Origin: Caballeronia arvi
GTDB taxonomy: Bacteria > Pseudomonadota > Gammaproteobacteria > Burkholderiales > Burkholderiaceae
Length of the DNA: 64,000 nt
Direction: 5' to 3'
NCBI RefSeq assembly: GCF_001544695.2
Contig: NZ_FCOM02000003.1
Location: forward strand, 62,001-126,000
This document shows positions 52,830 to 61,783 of this stretch, piece by piece. The notes under the pieces are model-generated. The model was given only the letters and a program-made list of their open reading frames with translations. It did not search any database and was not told the DNA's origin. A program made the position numbers and the translations under genes. Numbering within the stretch: position 1 is the first letter of the stretch; each line of letters begins with the position of its first letter.

Positions 52830-53862
52830 GCTTTTCTTCGCGTTCGCGGCGGCGCTGCTCGCCGCGTTCGTCATCGCCGGCTGCAAGAGCCCGGGCGGCA
52901 GTCCCGACGCCGTCGTTGCACCGGCGCAACCCGCCGCGACCGCGGTGCTGCCTTCATGGCGCGAAGGCATCGCGCGCGAAACCATCATCCACTTCGTCGA
53001 CGACGTGACGCGCGAAGGCTCGCCAAACTACGTGCCGCCCGCCGAGCGCATCGCCGTGTTCGACAACGACGGCACCTTGTGGAGCGAGCAGCCGCTCTAC
53101 TTCCAGTTCGTGTTCCTGCTCGACGAAGTGAAGGCCGCCGCGCCGAAGCATCCGGAATGGCGCAACAACCCGGCGTTTCGCGCGCTCGCCGCGCACGACC
53201 AGGCCGCGCTCGCGGGCCAGCAGAAAGAGTTGATGAAGCTCATCGCGATCGCGAACAGCGGCATGACCGCCGATGAATACGACAACACGATCCGCGCATG
53301 GCTCGCGACCGCGAAGCACCCGAAGTTTCAGCGGCTCTATACCGATCTCGTGTATCAGCCGCAGCTTGAATTGCTCGCGTATCTGCGCGCCAACGGCTTC
53401 AAGACGTACATCGTGTCGGGCGGGACCATCGAATTCATGCGGGTGTTTTCGGACCGCGTCTACGGCGTTCCGCCTGAGCAGGTCATCGGATCGAGCCAGG
53501 CCGTGAAGTTCGACACGCGCGACGGCAAGCCCGTGCTCGTGCGCGAACCGAAGCTCGATTTCGTCGATGACGGTCCGGGCAAGCCCGTGGGCATCTATCG
53601 CAACATCGGACGCAAGCCGGTGCTCGCGTTCGGCAACTCCGACGGCGATCTTCAGATGCTGCAGTACACCGCGGCGCAAACGGGTCCGCATCTAGCGCTC
53701 CTCGTGCACCACGACGATGCGGTGCGCGAGTTCGCCTACGACCGGCAATCGAAAGTCGGCAAGCTCGATCGCGCGTGGGACGAAGCGCTCGCGAAAGGCT
53801 GGATCGTCGTGAGCATGAAGGACGACTGGAACGTGATTTATCCGCCAAACGCGGGGCAGTAA
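52795..53862 (+). CDS. HAD-family hydrolase lipoprotein
   Basis: A 355-residue phosphatase-like HAD protein. The N-terminus has a lipobox (FVIAGCKS, Cys30), so it should be attached to a membrane facing the periplasm. Motif I is AVFDNDGTLW with Asp90 and Asp92, motif II includes YIVSGG, and late motif residues are in VLAFGNSDGDLQML. Members dephosphorylate small substrates. The gene overlaps the FGE gene by 35 bases, so the two are coupled. The sulfatase follows 37 bases later. Its role in sulfate-ester handling is not known. Confidence 0.9.
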   Translation: MDKHRSIRQRAELFFAFAAALLAAFVIAGCKSPGGSPDAVVAPAQPAATAVLPSWREGIARETIIHFVDDVTREGSPNYVPPAERIAVFDNDGTLWSEQPLYFQFVFLLDEVKAAAPKHPEWRNNPAFRALAAHDQAALAGQQKELMKLIAIANSGMTADEYDNTIRAWLATAKHPKFQRLYTDLVYQPQLELLAYLRANGFKTYIVSGGTIEFMRVFSDRVYGVPPEQVIGSSQAVKFDTRDGKPVLVREPKLDFVDDGPGKPVGIYRNIGRKPVLAFGNSDGDLQMLQYTAAQTGPHLALLVHHDDAVREFAYDRQSKVGKLDRAWDEALAKGWIVVSMKDDWNVIYPPNAGQ

Positions 53863-53899
53863 CGGTTTCAACAGGGCAAGCGGCCTTGGGAGAACAACG

Positions 53900-55561
53900 A
53901 TGACACAAACGAATCTTCGACGCGTTCGCTATATCACCGGCGCACTCGCCGCGATCGCGGCGGCGTGCGTGCTGATCGTCCCACCGATGATCTCGACCGC
54001 GCAAACGCAGAACACTGCGAAACCCGCCGCGCCTGCGAAGCCCGCGCCCGCCGCGCAAAACAACCAGAAACAGAGCTCGAACAAGCCGAACATCCTCGTG
54101 ATTTTCGGCGACGACATCGGGCAGACCAACATCAGCGCGTATAGCAAGGGCGTGATGGGCTACGAGACGCCGAACATCGACCGCATCGCGAACGAGGGCA
54201 TGCTGTTCACCGACTACTACGCGGAGAACAGTTGCACGGCGGGCCGCTCGACGTTCATCACCGGCGAAGTGACGCTGCGCACCGGTCTTTCGAAAGTCGG
54301 CATTCCGGGCGCGACCGTGGGCTTGCAGGCATCCAACATCACGATCGCGCAGGCGTTGAAGCCGCTCGGCTATGCAACCGGCCAGTTCGGCAAGAATCAC
54401 CTCGGCGACCGCAACGAATACTTGCCGACCGCGCATGGCTTCGACGAATTCTTCGGCAATCTCTATCACCTGAATGCGGAGGAAGAGCCCGAACGTCCGT
54501 ACTACCCGAAGAACGACAAGGCCTGGGTGAAGGGCAACGCGCCGCGCGGCGTGATCCATTCGTTCGCGGACGGCAAGGTCGAGGACACCGGCCCGCTCAC
54601 GACCAAGCGCATGGAGACCATCGACGACGAAACCACGCAGGCTGCCATCGACTTCATGCAGAAGCAGGCGAAGGCGAACAAGCCGTTCTTCGTGTGGATG
54701 AACACGACGCGCATGCACATGTACACGCACATACGGCCTTCGATGCAAGGTCAGAGCGGCATGCCCGGCAACGACTACGCGGACGGCATGATCGAGCACG
54801 ATGGCGACGTCGGCAAGCTGCTCAAGTCGCTCGACGATCTGAAGATCGCGGATAACACCATCGTCGTCTATACGACGGATAACGGGCCGAATCAGTTCTC
54901 CTGGCCCGATGCCGCCACCACGCCGTTCCGCAGCGAAAAGAACACGAACTGGGAAGGCGCCTTCCGGGTGCCCGCGCTGGTCCGATGGCCGGGTCATATC
55001 AAGCCGGGCGTCGTATCGACGCAGATGATGTCCGGCCTCGACTGGTTCCCGACGCTGCTCGCCGCCGCCGGCGACACGAACATCAGCGATCGTCTCGCGA
55101 AAGGCGCGTCGATCGGCGGCAAGAACTTCAAGAATCGTCTCGACGGCTACAACTTCCTGCCCTATCTCACGGGCCAGTCGAAGGAAAGCCCGCGCCACGA
55201 GTTCTTCTATTTCAACGACGACGGCCTGCTCGTCGCGATGCGTCAGGACAACTGGAAGGTCGTCTTCTGCGAGCAGCGCGCGCCGGGCGGTTTCGAGGTG
55301 TGGGCCAATCCGTTCACCTGCCTGCGCGTGCCGAAGGTCTTCAATCTGCGCATGGACCCCTACGAGCGCGCGGACATGGTCTCGGACCAGTATTACGACT
55401 GGGTCACGAAAAACGCGTATATCGCGCAATATGCGGTGTCGAAGGTCGCGCCGTTCCTGGCGTCGTTCAAGGACTATCCGCCGAGCCAGCGCCCGGCGAG
55501 TTTCAGCATCGACCAGATGACGGACTCGCTGATGAAGAGCCTGAGCGCGACGGGCAAGTAA
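53900..55561 (+). CDS. Arylsulfatase with CxAxR formylglycine site
   Basis: A 553-residue sulfatase of the alkaline-phosphatase superfamily. A signal peptide or anchor covers about 1-34, followed by a Pro/Ala-rich linker. The metal-binding DD is Asp71-Asp72 (ILVIFGDDIGQTN), and the formylglycine motif is Cys112 in SCTAGRSTFITG, where Ala114 replaces the more usual Pro (C-x-P/A-x-R). GQFGKNHLGDRNEYLPTAHGFDEFFG is typical. A ribosome binding site (TGGGAGAACAACG) is present. It would act in the periplasm on sulfate esters. FGE and HAD genes precede it on the same strand. Confidence 0.93.
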   Translation: MTQTNLRRVRYITGALAAIAAACVLIVPPMISTAQTQNTAKPAAPAKPAPAAQNNQKQSSNKPNILVIFGDDIGQTNISAYSKGVMGYETPNIDRIANEGMLFTDYYAENSCTAGRSTFITGEVTLRTGLSKVGIPGATVGLQASNITIAQALKPLGYATGQFGKNHLGDRNEYLPTAHGFDEFFGNLYHLNAEEEPERPYYPKNDKAWVKGNAPRGVIHSFADGKVEDTGPLTTKRMETIDDETTQAAIDFMQKQAKANKPFFVWMNTTRMHMYTHIRPSMQGQSGMPGNDYADGMIEHDGDVGKLLKSLDDLKIADNTIVVYTTDNGPNQFSWPDAATTPFRSEKNTNWEGAFRVPALVRWPGHIKPGVVSTQMMSGLDWFPTLLAAAGDTNISDRLAKGASIGGKNFKNRLDGYNFLPYLTGQSKESPRHEFFYFNDDGLLVAMRQDNWKVVFCEQRAPGGFEVWANPFTCLRVPKVFNLRMDPYERADMVSDQYYDWVTKNAYIAQYAVSKVAPFLASFKDYPPSQRPASFSIDQMTDSLMKSLSATGK

Positions 55562-55577
55562 GCCCCGGACGCGCACG

Positions 55578-58145
55578 ATGAGCCATCTCAGCGCGGGGCA
55601 GCGCAAGCGGGTTTCCAGCCGTGCGGGCAGCACGACGCGGGTCATGCGTGTCACGTGGCCCGCGCTGCTGCTGTTCGCATCCGGGACGGCCGCGCTCATC
55701 TATCAGGTGTTGTGGGTGAAGCAGTTGACGCTCGTCGTGGGCGTCGAGGTTCAGGCGGTCACCATCGCGATCAGCGCGTTCTTCGCGGGACTCGCCATCG
55801 GCGGATGGCGCTTCGGCAAGTTCGCCGATCGCATCGCGCAGCCCTTTCTGCTTTGTGCCGCGCTCGAAGTCGCGGCGCTCGTGCTTGGCATCGGCGCGAC
55901 GCATGCGCTCGCGCACAGCGCCGCCCTCTTCGCCACGTTGCAGGCAAGCGCCGGGCCCCTCGCGTGGGCCTTGCCTTTCGCGCTCGTCGGCCTTCCCGCC
56001 ATCGCGATGGGCGGCACGGTGCCCGTGCTCACGCGCGCGCTCGCGCCGTCGCGGCAAGGCGTCGGCGGCGCGGGCGGGCGGCTCTACGCGGCGAACACCG
56101 CGGGCGCGATCACCGGCGCGCTGTTGCCCGCGTTCCTGCTGATTCCGTCGCTCGGCGTGCAAGGCAGCGCGTGGGCCGCCGGCGCGTTGAACGCCGTCGC
56201 GGCGTTGGGCGCGGTCGCGATCGCGCGTCGCGCGCGGCCGAGCCTTGCGACGACCATCGCCGCCGATACGGCACGCACGCGAACATCGCCCGATGCCGCG
56301 CAGGCACGCATCGCGATTGCGCTCTATGCGGTCGCGGGCGGCATCGCGCTCGGCTATGAAGTCGTATGGTCGCAGGCGATCGCGCAATTCATCAGCACGC
56401 GCAGCTTCGCCTTCTCGATCGTGCTCGCGACGTATCTCGCAGGCCTTGCGCTCGGCAGCGCGATCGCCGCGCGTTACGCCGACCGCGCGCGCGATCCCTG
56501 GAGCGCGTTCGGCGTGCTCATCGGCATGGCGGGACTCGCCGCGCTCGGCGGCGTCGCAGGCGCGGGCGGCTGGCTCTCCGGGGCGCAACGCCATGCAGCG
56601 GCGCTCGTGCTCGCCGCGACCGGCAACATGCTCGCCTCGATGTGCGCGAGCTTCGCCGTCGCCGCCTGCGCGATCGTGCTCCTGCCGACGCTGCTGCTCG
56701 GCGCCGCTTTCCCCTTCGCGTTGCGCATGGTGGCCAATGGCCGCGCCGGCGAGCCGAAGTCGGGCATCGGCGCGGATGTCGGCCGCGTGCTCGCGATGAA
56801 CACGGCGGGCGGCATCGCGGGCACGCTGTTCGCGGGTTTCGTGCTCGTGCCGTCGCTCGGGCTCGTGCGCTCGCTCGGCGTGCTCGCGGTCGCGGCGGGA
56901 CTCATCGGCTTGTCGGCGGCATTGAGCGGCAGCGCCGTGCGGCGTGGGGGCATCGTCGCGTGTGCGTCGATTGCGGCGCTGTCGGCGATCGTCGCGGTCG
57001 TCACGCCCGCCGATCGCCTCGGCGCGCTGCTCGCGAAGGCGCACGGCGGCGCGCTCGCGTATTACGAGGAAAGCGCGGGCGGCACGGTGGCCGTGCTCGA
57101 TCAGGGCGATGGCGCGCAGCGCTTTCGCCGTCTCTACATACAAGGCGTGTCCAACTCGGGCGACGCGATGACCTCACGCCGCTACATGCGCCTGCAAGCG
57201 CTCGCGCCGCTGATGGTGCATACGGGCACGCCGCGCTCGGCGCTCGTGATCGGCCTCGGCACGGGCATCACGGGCGGCGCGCTGCTCACGTGGCCGACGC
57301 TCGACAGGCGCGTCGTCGCGGAGCTGTTGCCGGCGGTCGTGCGCGCGTCGTCGCGTTTCGACGGCAACCTCGGCATGAGCGCCGATCCGCGCATCGAGAT
57401 ACGCCTCGTGGATGGCCGCCGCGAATTGCTCGCGCGCGACGAGCGTTACGATCTCGTCACGCTTGAGCCGCCGCCGCCATCGGCCGCGGGTGTCGTCAAT
57501 CTGTATTCGACGGACTTCTATCGCCTCGCGGCCGCGCGTCTGAACGATGGCGGCATCGTCGCGCAATGGCTGCCGCTCGCGACGCAGAACGAGGATCAGA
57601 CGCGCTCGCTGATCCAGAGCTTCCTGCACGTGTTTCCGCACGCGGCGCTGTGGACGACCGAATTCCACGAGATGATGCTCGTCGGTTCCATGCAGCCGAT
57701 GCCGCTCGACGTGCCGCGTCTGCGCGAGCGCTTCGCGCATCCCGAAGTCGCGCGCGCATTGCGCGAAGTCGGCATTGCGTCGCCGGAAGCGTTCGCGGCG
57801 ACGTGGGTCGCGGACCGCAGCGCGCTCGCCTATTACGCGGAAGACGCGCCGCCCGTCACCGACGACGATCCGCGCATCGAATATGCGCCGTGGGTGCGCC
57901 GCGGCGATTTTGCGGCGACGCTCGCGCACCTGCTCGCGCTGCAAAGCGAGCCGCCGCTGACGGGCGCGGACGCATCGTTCGTCGACACGCTCGCCGCCGA
58001 ACGCCGCACGCTGCACGCGTTCTATCGCGCGGGCCTCGACGCGTATCGCGGCGACCGCGAGGCGTGGACGCGCGACATCGGCACGGCGATGCAGGCCGAT
58101 CGCAGCAATCCTTATTATCTTTGGGTGATCGGCGGGCCGGAATAA
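55578..58145 (+). CDS. Fused membrane transporter-like/spermidine-synthase-like protein
   Basis: An 855-residue protein. The N-terminal two thirds hold many hydrophobic segments (roughly 9-14), opening with WPALLLFASGTAALIYQVLWVKQL, as in fused MFS/spermidine synthase proteins. The C-terminal third (about 500-730) resembles the aminopropyltransferase fold: VIGLGTGITGG is the adenosyl-binding motif and LYSTDFYRLAAARL follows. The residue expected to be the catalytic Asp of spermidine synthases is replaced: YDLVTLEPPPPSAAGVVN. So polyamine synthesis is doubtful. A ribosome binding site is weak at ATG 55578. It lies 17 bases after the sulfatase gene, in the same operon. Confidence 0.86.
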   Translation: MSHLSAGQRKRVSSRAGSTTRVMRVTWPALLLFASGTAALIYQVLWVKQLTLVVGVEVQAVTIAISAFFAGLAIGGWRFGKFADRIAQPFLLCAALEVAALVLGIGATHALAHSAALFATLQASAGPLAWALPFALVGLPAIAMGGTVPVLTRALAPSRQGVGGAGGRLYAANTAGAITGALLPAFLLIPSLGVQGSAWAAGALNAVAALGAVAIARRARPSLATTIAADTARTRTSPDAAQARIAIALYAVAGGIALGYEVVWSQAIAQFISTRSFAFSIVLATYLAGLALGSAIAARYADRARDPWSAFGVLIGMAGLAALGGVAGAGGWLSGAQRHAAALVLAATGNMLASMCASFAVAACAIVLLPTLLLGAAFPFALRMVANGRAGEPKSGIGADVGRVLAMNTAGGIAGTLFAGFVLVPSLGLVRSLGVLAVAAGLIGLSAALSGSAVRRGGIVACASIAALSAIVAVVTPADRLGALLAKAHGGALAYYEESAGGTVAVLDQGDGAQRFRRLYIQGVSNSGDAMTSRRYMRLQALAPLMVHTGTPRSALVIGLGTGITGGALLTWPTLDRRVVAELLPAVVRASSRFDGNLGMSADPRIEIRLVDGRRELLARDERYDLVTLEPPPPSAAGVVNLYSTDFYRLAAARLNDGGIVAQWLPLATQNEDQTRSLIQSFLHVFPHAALWTTEFHEMMLVGSMQPMPLDVPRLRERFAHPEVARALREVGIASPEAFAATWVADRSALAYYAEDAPPVTDDDPRIEYAPWVRRGDFAATLAHLLALQSEPPLTGADASFVDTLAAERRTLHAFYRAGLDAYRGDREAWTRDIGTAMQADRSNPYYLWVIGGPE

Positions 58146-58155
58146 AACCGAGCGA

Positions 58156-59139
58156 TCAGAACACGAGCGTGGCCGTCGCCATGAAGGTCTTCGTGCTCTT
58201 CAGCCGGTTGGTGCTCACGACCGACGGCACCCAGCGCAGACTCGCGGCCAGCGGCGCCTTGCCGCCGAGCTTGGTCTCATACGTGATGATCGGACCGATC
58301 GTGAAATCATGCCCGACGAAGCCGTCGAGCTGATCGGCGATCGGGCCGCTATCGTGACCGAGTTGCTGCACCGTGCCCATCACGATGCCCACGCCGACAC
58401 CGTTCGCGAATTTCTTCAGGCCCATCACGTCGAGCGTGAACAACGGCGCGTTCTGATAATCCGTCGCGGTGTTCTTCGTGTAGAACTGGAAGCCCATCAC
58501 CGCATCGAATTCGAGGCCGTACTTCGGCACGGTCTTTGTGTAGGCGATCTGCGGCACGAAGGTCCAGTTGTTGAGGCTCGGATTCGCGAGCGAAGTCACC
58601 TCGTATTTGCCCGTCGGCGCCCAGATGTTGAAGGACAGCGCGATGTGATCGTTCTCCGAAAACTGGTAACCCGCTTCGATCGGCGTGAAGAGCATGTCGT
58701 AGAGATTCGACGCGCGGTCGCTCGTCGTTCTGTTGATCTGGCCGACTGCGAACGTCCCCGTGACCTTTTCCCAGATGTAAGGCAGCGTGAAGCCCGAAGC
58801 GAATGCCCAGCCGCCATAGCTGCCCCACACTTTCAGAATGCTTGCCAGCGTGAGCGACAGTTCGCCGTCGATGCCGAGCGAACGCTGCCCCGCGATCGGC
58901 ACCTGACGATTCCCGCTGATGGTGCCATCGAGATAAACGGTCTCCAGGTTCGCGATCCATACCGGCTCGGTCGGCACGATGCCCACGCCCGACAGCACGC
59001 TCGTTCCCGCGACGGGCCGCCCGAGCGCGCCTTCCGTCGCCGATGCGTTGCTCGCGCCGAGCATCGGCACGACGGCAAGCATCGCGAGGCAGAAGCGCTT
59101 CTTCGTGCGCCGCCGCCGTGCGTTCATCAGCGTTCTCAT
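58156..59139 (-). CDS. Outer-membrane barrel protein, SphA/phenol-degradation meta-pathway (MetA) type
   Basis: A 327-residue exported protein. The signal peptide ends near SNASA, and the mature part shows alternating hydrophobic strands and ends in Phe (TLVF), as outer-membrane beta-barrels do. Segments such as YIWEKVTGTFAVGQINR, ALSFNIWAPTGKYE and FVPQIAYTKTVPKYGLEFDAVMGFQ match the SphA/MetA (PF13557-like) family that is found with catabolic genes and may admit hydrophobic compounds. A ribosome binding site (GGAGGGTGAGCC) precedes ATG 59139. It is convergent with the fused membrane protein gene. Confidence 0.88.
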   Translation of the reverse strand: MRTLMNARRRRTKKRFCLAMLAVVPMLGASNASATEGALGRPVAGTSVLSGVGIVPTEPVWIANLETVYLDGTISGNRQVPIAGQRSLGIDGELSLTLASILKVWGSYGGWAFASGFTLPYIWEKVTGTFAVGQINRTTSDRASNLYDMLFTPIEAGYQFSENDHIALSFNIWAPTGKYEVTSLANPSLNNWTFVPQIAYTKTVPKYGLEFDAVMGFQFYTKNTATDYQNAPLFTLDVMGLKKFANGVGVGIVMGTVQQLGHDSGPIADQLDGFVGHDFTIGPIITYETKLGGKAPLAASLRWVPSVVSTNRLKSTKTFMATATLVF

Positions 59140-59255
59140 GGCTCACCCTCCGCGACACCAAAGCCTGCCGTCAGCAATATTGGAATCGCGAGGCTTTGTA
59201 AAGACGCGCGATGCGCATCGTGCAGCGCTTCGTTTCGGATTGCGAGAGAAGGACG

Positions 59256-60719
59256 TCAGGAAGGAAACCCAAGCAACGACGCCTTCGCGCGCAGATCGGC
59301 GAAGCGCCCGCCCGGTGTCGGCGTTTGCGATGCGCCTTCCGCCGCTTTCGCGGTCTGGGACTTGTCGATGGCGCCGATGCCCGTCCCGATCACCGACGTG
59401 TTCGAGCATGCGAGTCCGAACGGTCCTGGCGGCACTGCGAGCGCGGGCGCATCGGTGCGCGGCGCGTCGCTCAGATCGAGCGCATAGGCCATGTTGAACG
59501 TGCCTGGATCGCTTGCGCGCACGCCCAGCGGATCGAGCCCGAAGCGCCATGCGAGCAGTTGATGGATCGAGCTCGGATCGAACGGATAGCGCGCCACGTT
59601 GTTCGCCCGCACGCGCGGACCGAGCAGCATGCAGGGCACGCGAAAACCGAGACGTCCGTCGTTGCCGAGCTTCTGTTCCGCAACCGAAAGCGACTTCACC
59701 GGCGGCGCGACATGCTCGAAGAAGCCGCCCCACTCGTCGTAGACGACGATCATGAGCGTCGTGCTCCAGTTCGGCCCCGCGCGCAGCGCTTCGTAGATTT
59801 GCCCGAGCAGCGCCTGACCGTTGCGCACGTCCGCGTGCGGATGATCGTCGTTGGACGTGCCGTTCGCTTCGCCCGCGAAACTCGGATCGACCATGCAGAA
59901 CGACGGCAGATTGCCGCCGGCCGCATCGGCAAGAAAATCGGCAAAGACCTTCGAGCGGCCGACATAACGCGTGCCGTACAGCGCCGTGAACGGCACGTCG
60001 TGGAAGTAGTACTTCGACGACACGTTCTTCGCGTCGAGCCGGTCCCAGATCGTCGATAGCGACGATGTGTCGATCGTGTCGCTCAGACGATCCGTCTCGC
60101 CACTGTGCAGATAGATGCGGTTCGGAAACGTGTCGGCGAGGATGCCGCTCATGTAGTAGTCGCAGACCGTGTACTGCGCGACCGCCTGCCGATAGAACTC
60201 GAGATCGCTGCCCGTGAAATAGCCGATCGGCAAGAGGTCGCCGCGCGTCTTGTTCGTGTCGGGCGTGAGCAGAAAACCGTTCATCGCGCCGTTCGCGAGA
60301 TGCGCGCGGCCCGCGTCGTATTCGTGATCGGGGTCGGCGAACTGACAGCCTTGAAAGCCGTATGCGGCATTGGCGGAGAGCGCGAAGGTCGGATGCGTCT
60401 CGCCGAAAGCATCGGTGAACTGCCTGCCTGTTTGCCCGCCCTCCGCGCCCGGCACCCAGCCGAGCAGGTGATCGAAAGAGCGGTTTTCCATCGTGACCAG
60501 CACGATGTGATCGATGCCCGACGTCGCCGGCGCGGGCAACGCGGGACGCGGCAGGTTCGCGCGATCGGGCGGGATATTGCCGATGGGGCTCGTCGGCGTG
60601 ACGGTGCCTGAGTTGTCGTCGCTGCCGCCGCCGCACGCGGACAACATCGCCGTGCCGGCGAGCGCCGCGAGTAGACGCCGGCGTACCGCGTCGGGTTCGT
60701 TCGAAGGGGGTCGTGCCAT
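59256..60719 (-). CDS. Phospholipase C/acid phosphatase-family phosphoesterase, Tat-type signal
   Basis: A 487-residue phosphoesterase (PF04185) family protein. It has a twin-arginine-like leader (DAVRRRLLAALAG) followed by a lipobox-like LSACGGG, so it is likely exported and maybe membrane-anchored. The family opening IDHIVLVTMENRSFDHLLGW is intact, with the nucleophile Thr/Asn region, and later DDHPHADVRNGQALL and VVYDEWGGFFEHV hold metal ligands. Members include bacterial phospholipase C and AcpA-like acid phosphatases. The start at ATG 60719 has GGAG upstream. It follows the barrel gene on the same strand and may work with it on organophosphates. Confidence 0.91.
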   Translation of the reverse strand: MARPPSNEPDAVRRRLLAALAGTAMLSACGGGSDDNSGTVTPTSPIGNIPPDRANLPRPALPAPATSGIDHIVLVTMENRSFDHLLGWVPGAEGGQTGRQFTDAFGETHPTFALSANAAYGFQGCQFADPDHEYDAGRAHLANGAMNGFLLTPDTNKTRGDLLPIGYFTGSDLEFYRQAVAQYTVCDYYMSGILADTFPNRIYLHSGETDRLSDTIDTSSLSTIWDRLDAKNVSSKYYFHDVPFTALYGTRYVGRSKVFADFLADAAGGNLPSFCMVDPSFAGEANGTSNDDHPHADVRNGQALLGQIYEALRAGPNWSTTLMIVVYDEWGGFFEHVAPPVKSLSVAEQKLGNDGRLGFRVPCMLLGPRVRANNVARYPFDPSSIHQLLAWRFGLDPLGVRASDPGTFNMAYALDLSDAPRTDAPALAVPPGPFGLACSNTSVIGTGIGAIDKSQTAKAAEGASQTPTPGGRFADLRAKASLLGFPS

Positions 60720-60874
60720 GGCGACGCTCCGTGTGAATGTAGTTATCGAACGCCGTTCGTCGGCAAACGGTTGCGCTTCGGGACATCGAAGGCGAACGGC
60801 TTGTGGGTGCCGGGTAATAGCATGCTGCGTTCCCGGCGACCCGCGTTCCACTTTTTATTCACACGGACGCGCTG

Positions 60875-61246
60875 TCATGCGTCCGTCACCACCGAACTGC
60901 TTGCGCCATCGGCGACGTCCGAAGCGAGCGCATACGCGTTCACGCCGTCGATGCAGCCGAGGTTCACGCGCCACTCCTGGGGATTCGAGCGCGTCTGATG
61001 AAACGTATAGATTCCACAATGTTTGCAGAAAAAATGCTGCGCGATGTGCGTGTTGAACTGATACAGCACGAGGTCCTCTTCGCCCGAAAGAATGCGCAGC
61101 TTGTCTCTGGTGAACGGCGGTGACATCACCGCGCCACGCCGCCGGCAGAAACTGCAGTTACAGCGCTTGGCGGGTTCGATCGGCGTATCGGCTTCGAACG
61201 TGACCGCGCCGCAATGGCACGCGCCTTTCAGGATCGTCGGGTTCAT
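60875..61246 (-). CDS. GFA-family zinc-binding protein
   Basis: A 123-residue protein of the glutathione-dependent formaldehyde-activating (GFA) family. The structural zinc ligands are in CHCGAVTFE, CNCSFCRRRG and CKHCGIYTFHQ, in the usual order and spacing. Most GFA paralogues have unknown catalytic roles and are not true glutathione-formaldehyde enzymes. ATG 61246 is preceded by AAGGAGACAGAGCC. It is followed by the phosphoesterase gene and preceded by the tautomerase gene, both on the same strand. Confidence 0.92.
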   Translation of the reverse strand: MNPTILKGACHCGAVTFEADTPIEPAKRCNCSFCRRRGAVMSPPFTRDKLRILSGEEDLVLYQFNTHIAQHFFCKHCGIYTFHQTRSNPQEWRVNLGCIDGVNAYALASDVADGASSSVVTDA

Positions 61247-61274
61247 CGTGGCTCTGTCTCCTTTGCGGTTTCGT

Positions 61275-61667
61275 TCAGCCCGCGTCCTCCACATACTGCG
61301 CGATGCCGCGACCGAACGACCAGTCTTCGCGCCGATTCGGCGCGAGCGCGATCATGACGTCCTCGAGCCGCAGGCCGGGCGATTCCACGAGCTTCGCGAC
61401 CAGCGTTTTATAGAACGCCTTCTTGGTCGGCAGATCGCGCCAGTCGCTCGCGGTGATGTGGATGAACACGAGATCGTCGCTGCGTTCGACGCCAAGATAA
61501 CCCGGATCGTAGATGAAGTCGTCGCGGTCGCGCTGTTCGATCAACTGGAACCGATCGTCGGCGGGCACTTTGAACGCTTCGACGAGCGCCTCGTGCACGC
61601 TGTTGGAGATGGCGCGGACATGATCGCGCGGCTTGCCTTTGATGAGCGAGATTCTGACGAGCGGCAT
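61275..61667 (-). CDS. Tautomerase family protein
   Basis: A 130-residue tautomerase-superfamily protein. It opens MPLVRISLIKG, so the mature N-terminus would be the catalytic Pro, and it continues RDHVRAISNSVHEALVEAFKVPADDRFQLIEQ. The length, about twice that of 4-oxalocrotonate tautomerase, fits the fused-dimer MSAD/MIF-like group. A ribosome binding site (AAGGAAACTC) precedes ATG 61667. It is 28 bases upstream of the GFA gene, so the two may form an operon. Confidence 0.92.
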   Translation of the reverse strand: MPLVRISLIKGKPRDHVRAISNSVHEALVEAFKVPADDRFQLIEQRDRDDFIYDPGYLGVERSDDLVFIHITASDWRDLPTKKAFYKTLVAKLVESPGLRLEDVMIALAPNRREDWSFGRGIAQYVEDAG

Positions 61668-61783
61668 GATGAGTTTCCTTCCGGAATGGAGGTGGAGTCA
61701 GGCCAACTCTACGCCGGTCCGCCAGTTCGGAATATTTGAAAGTTCGGAACGGATCATTCCAGGAAATCGAATCGTCGCGACGT

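Noticed and set aside
53483-55699. 738-codon minus-strand frame antisense to the sulfatase gene
   Set aside because: The sulfatase motifs and ribosome binding site are on the plus strand; the opposite product is low-complexity.
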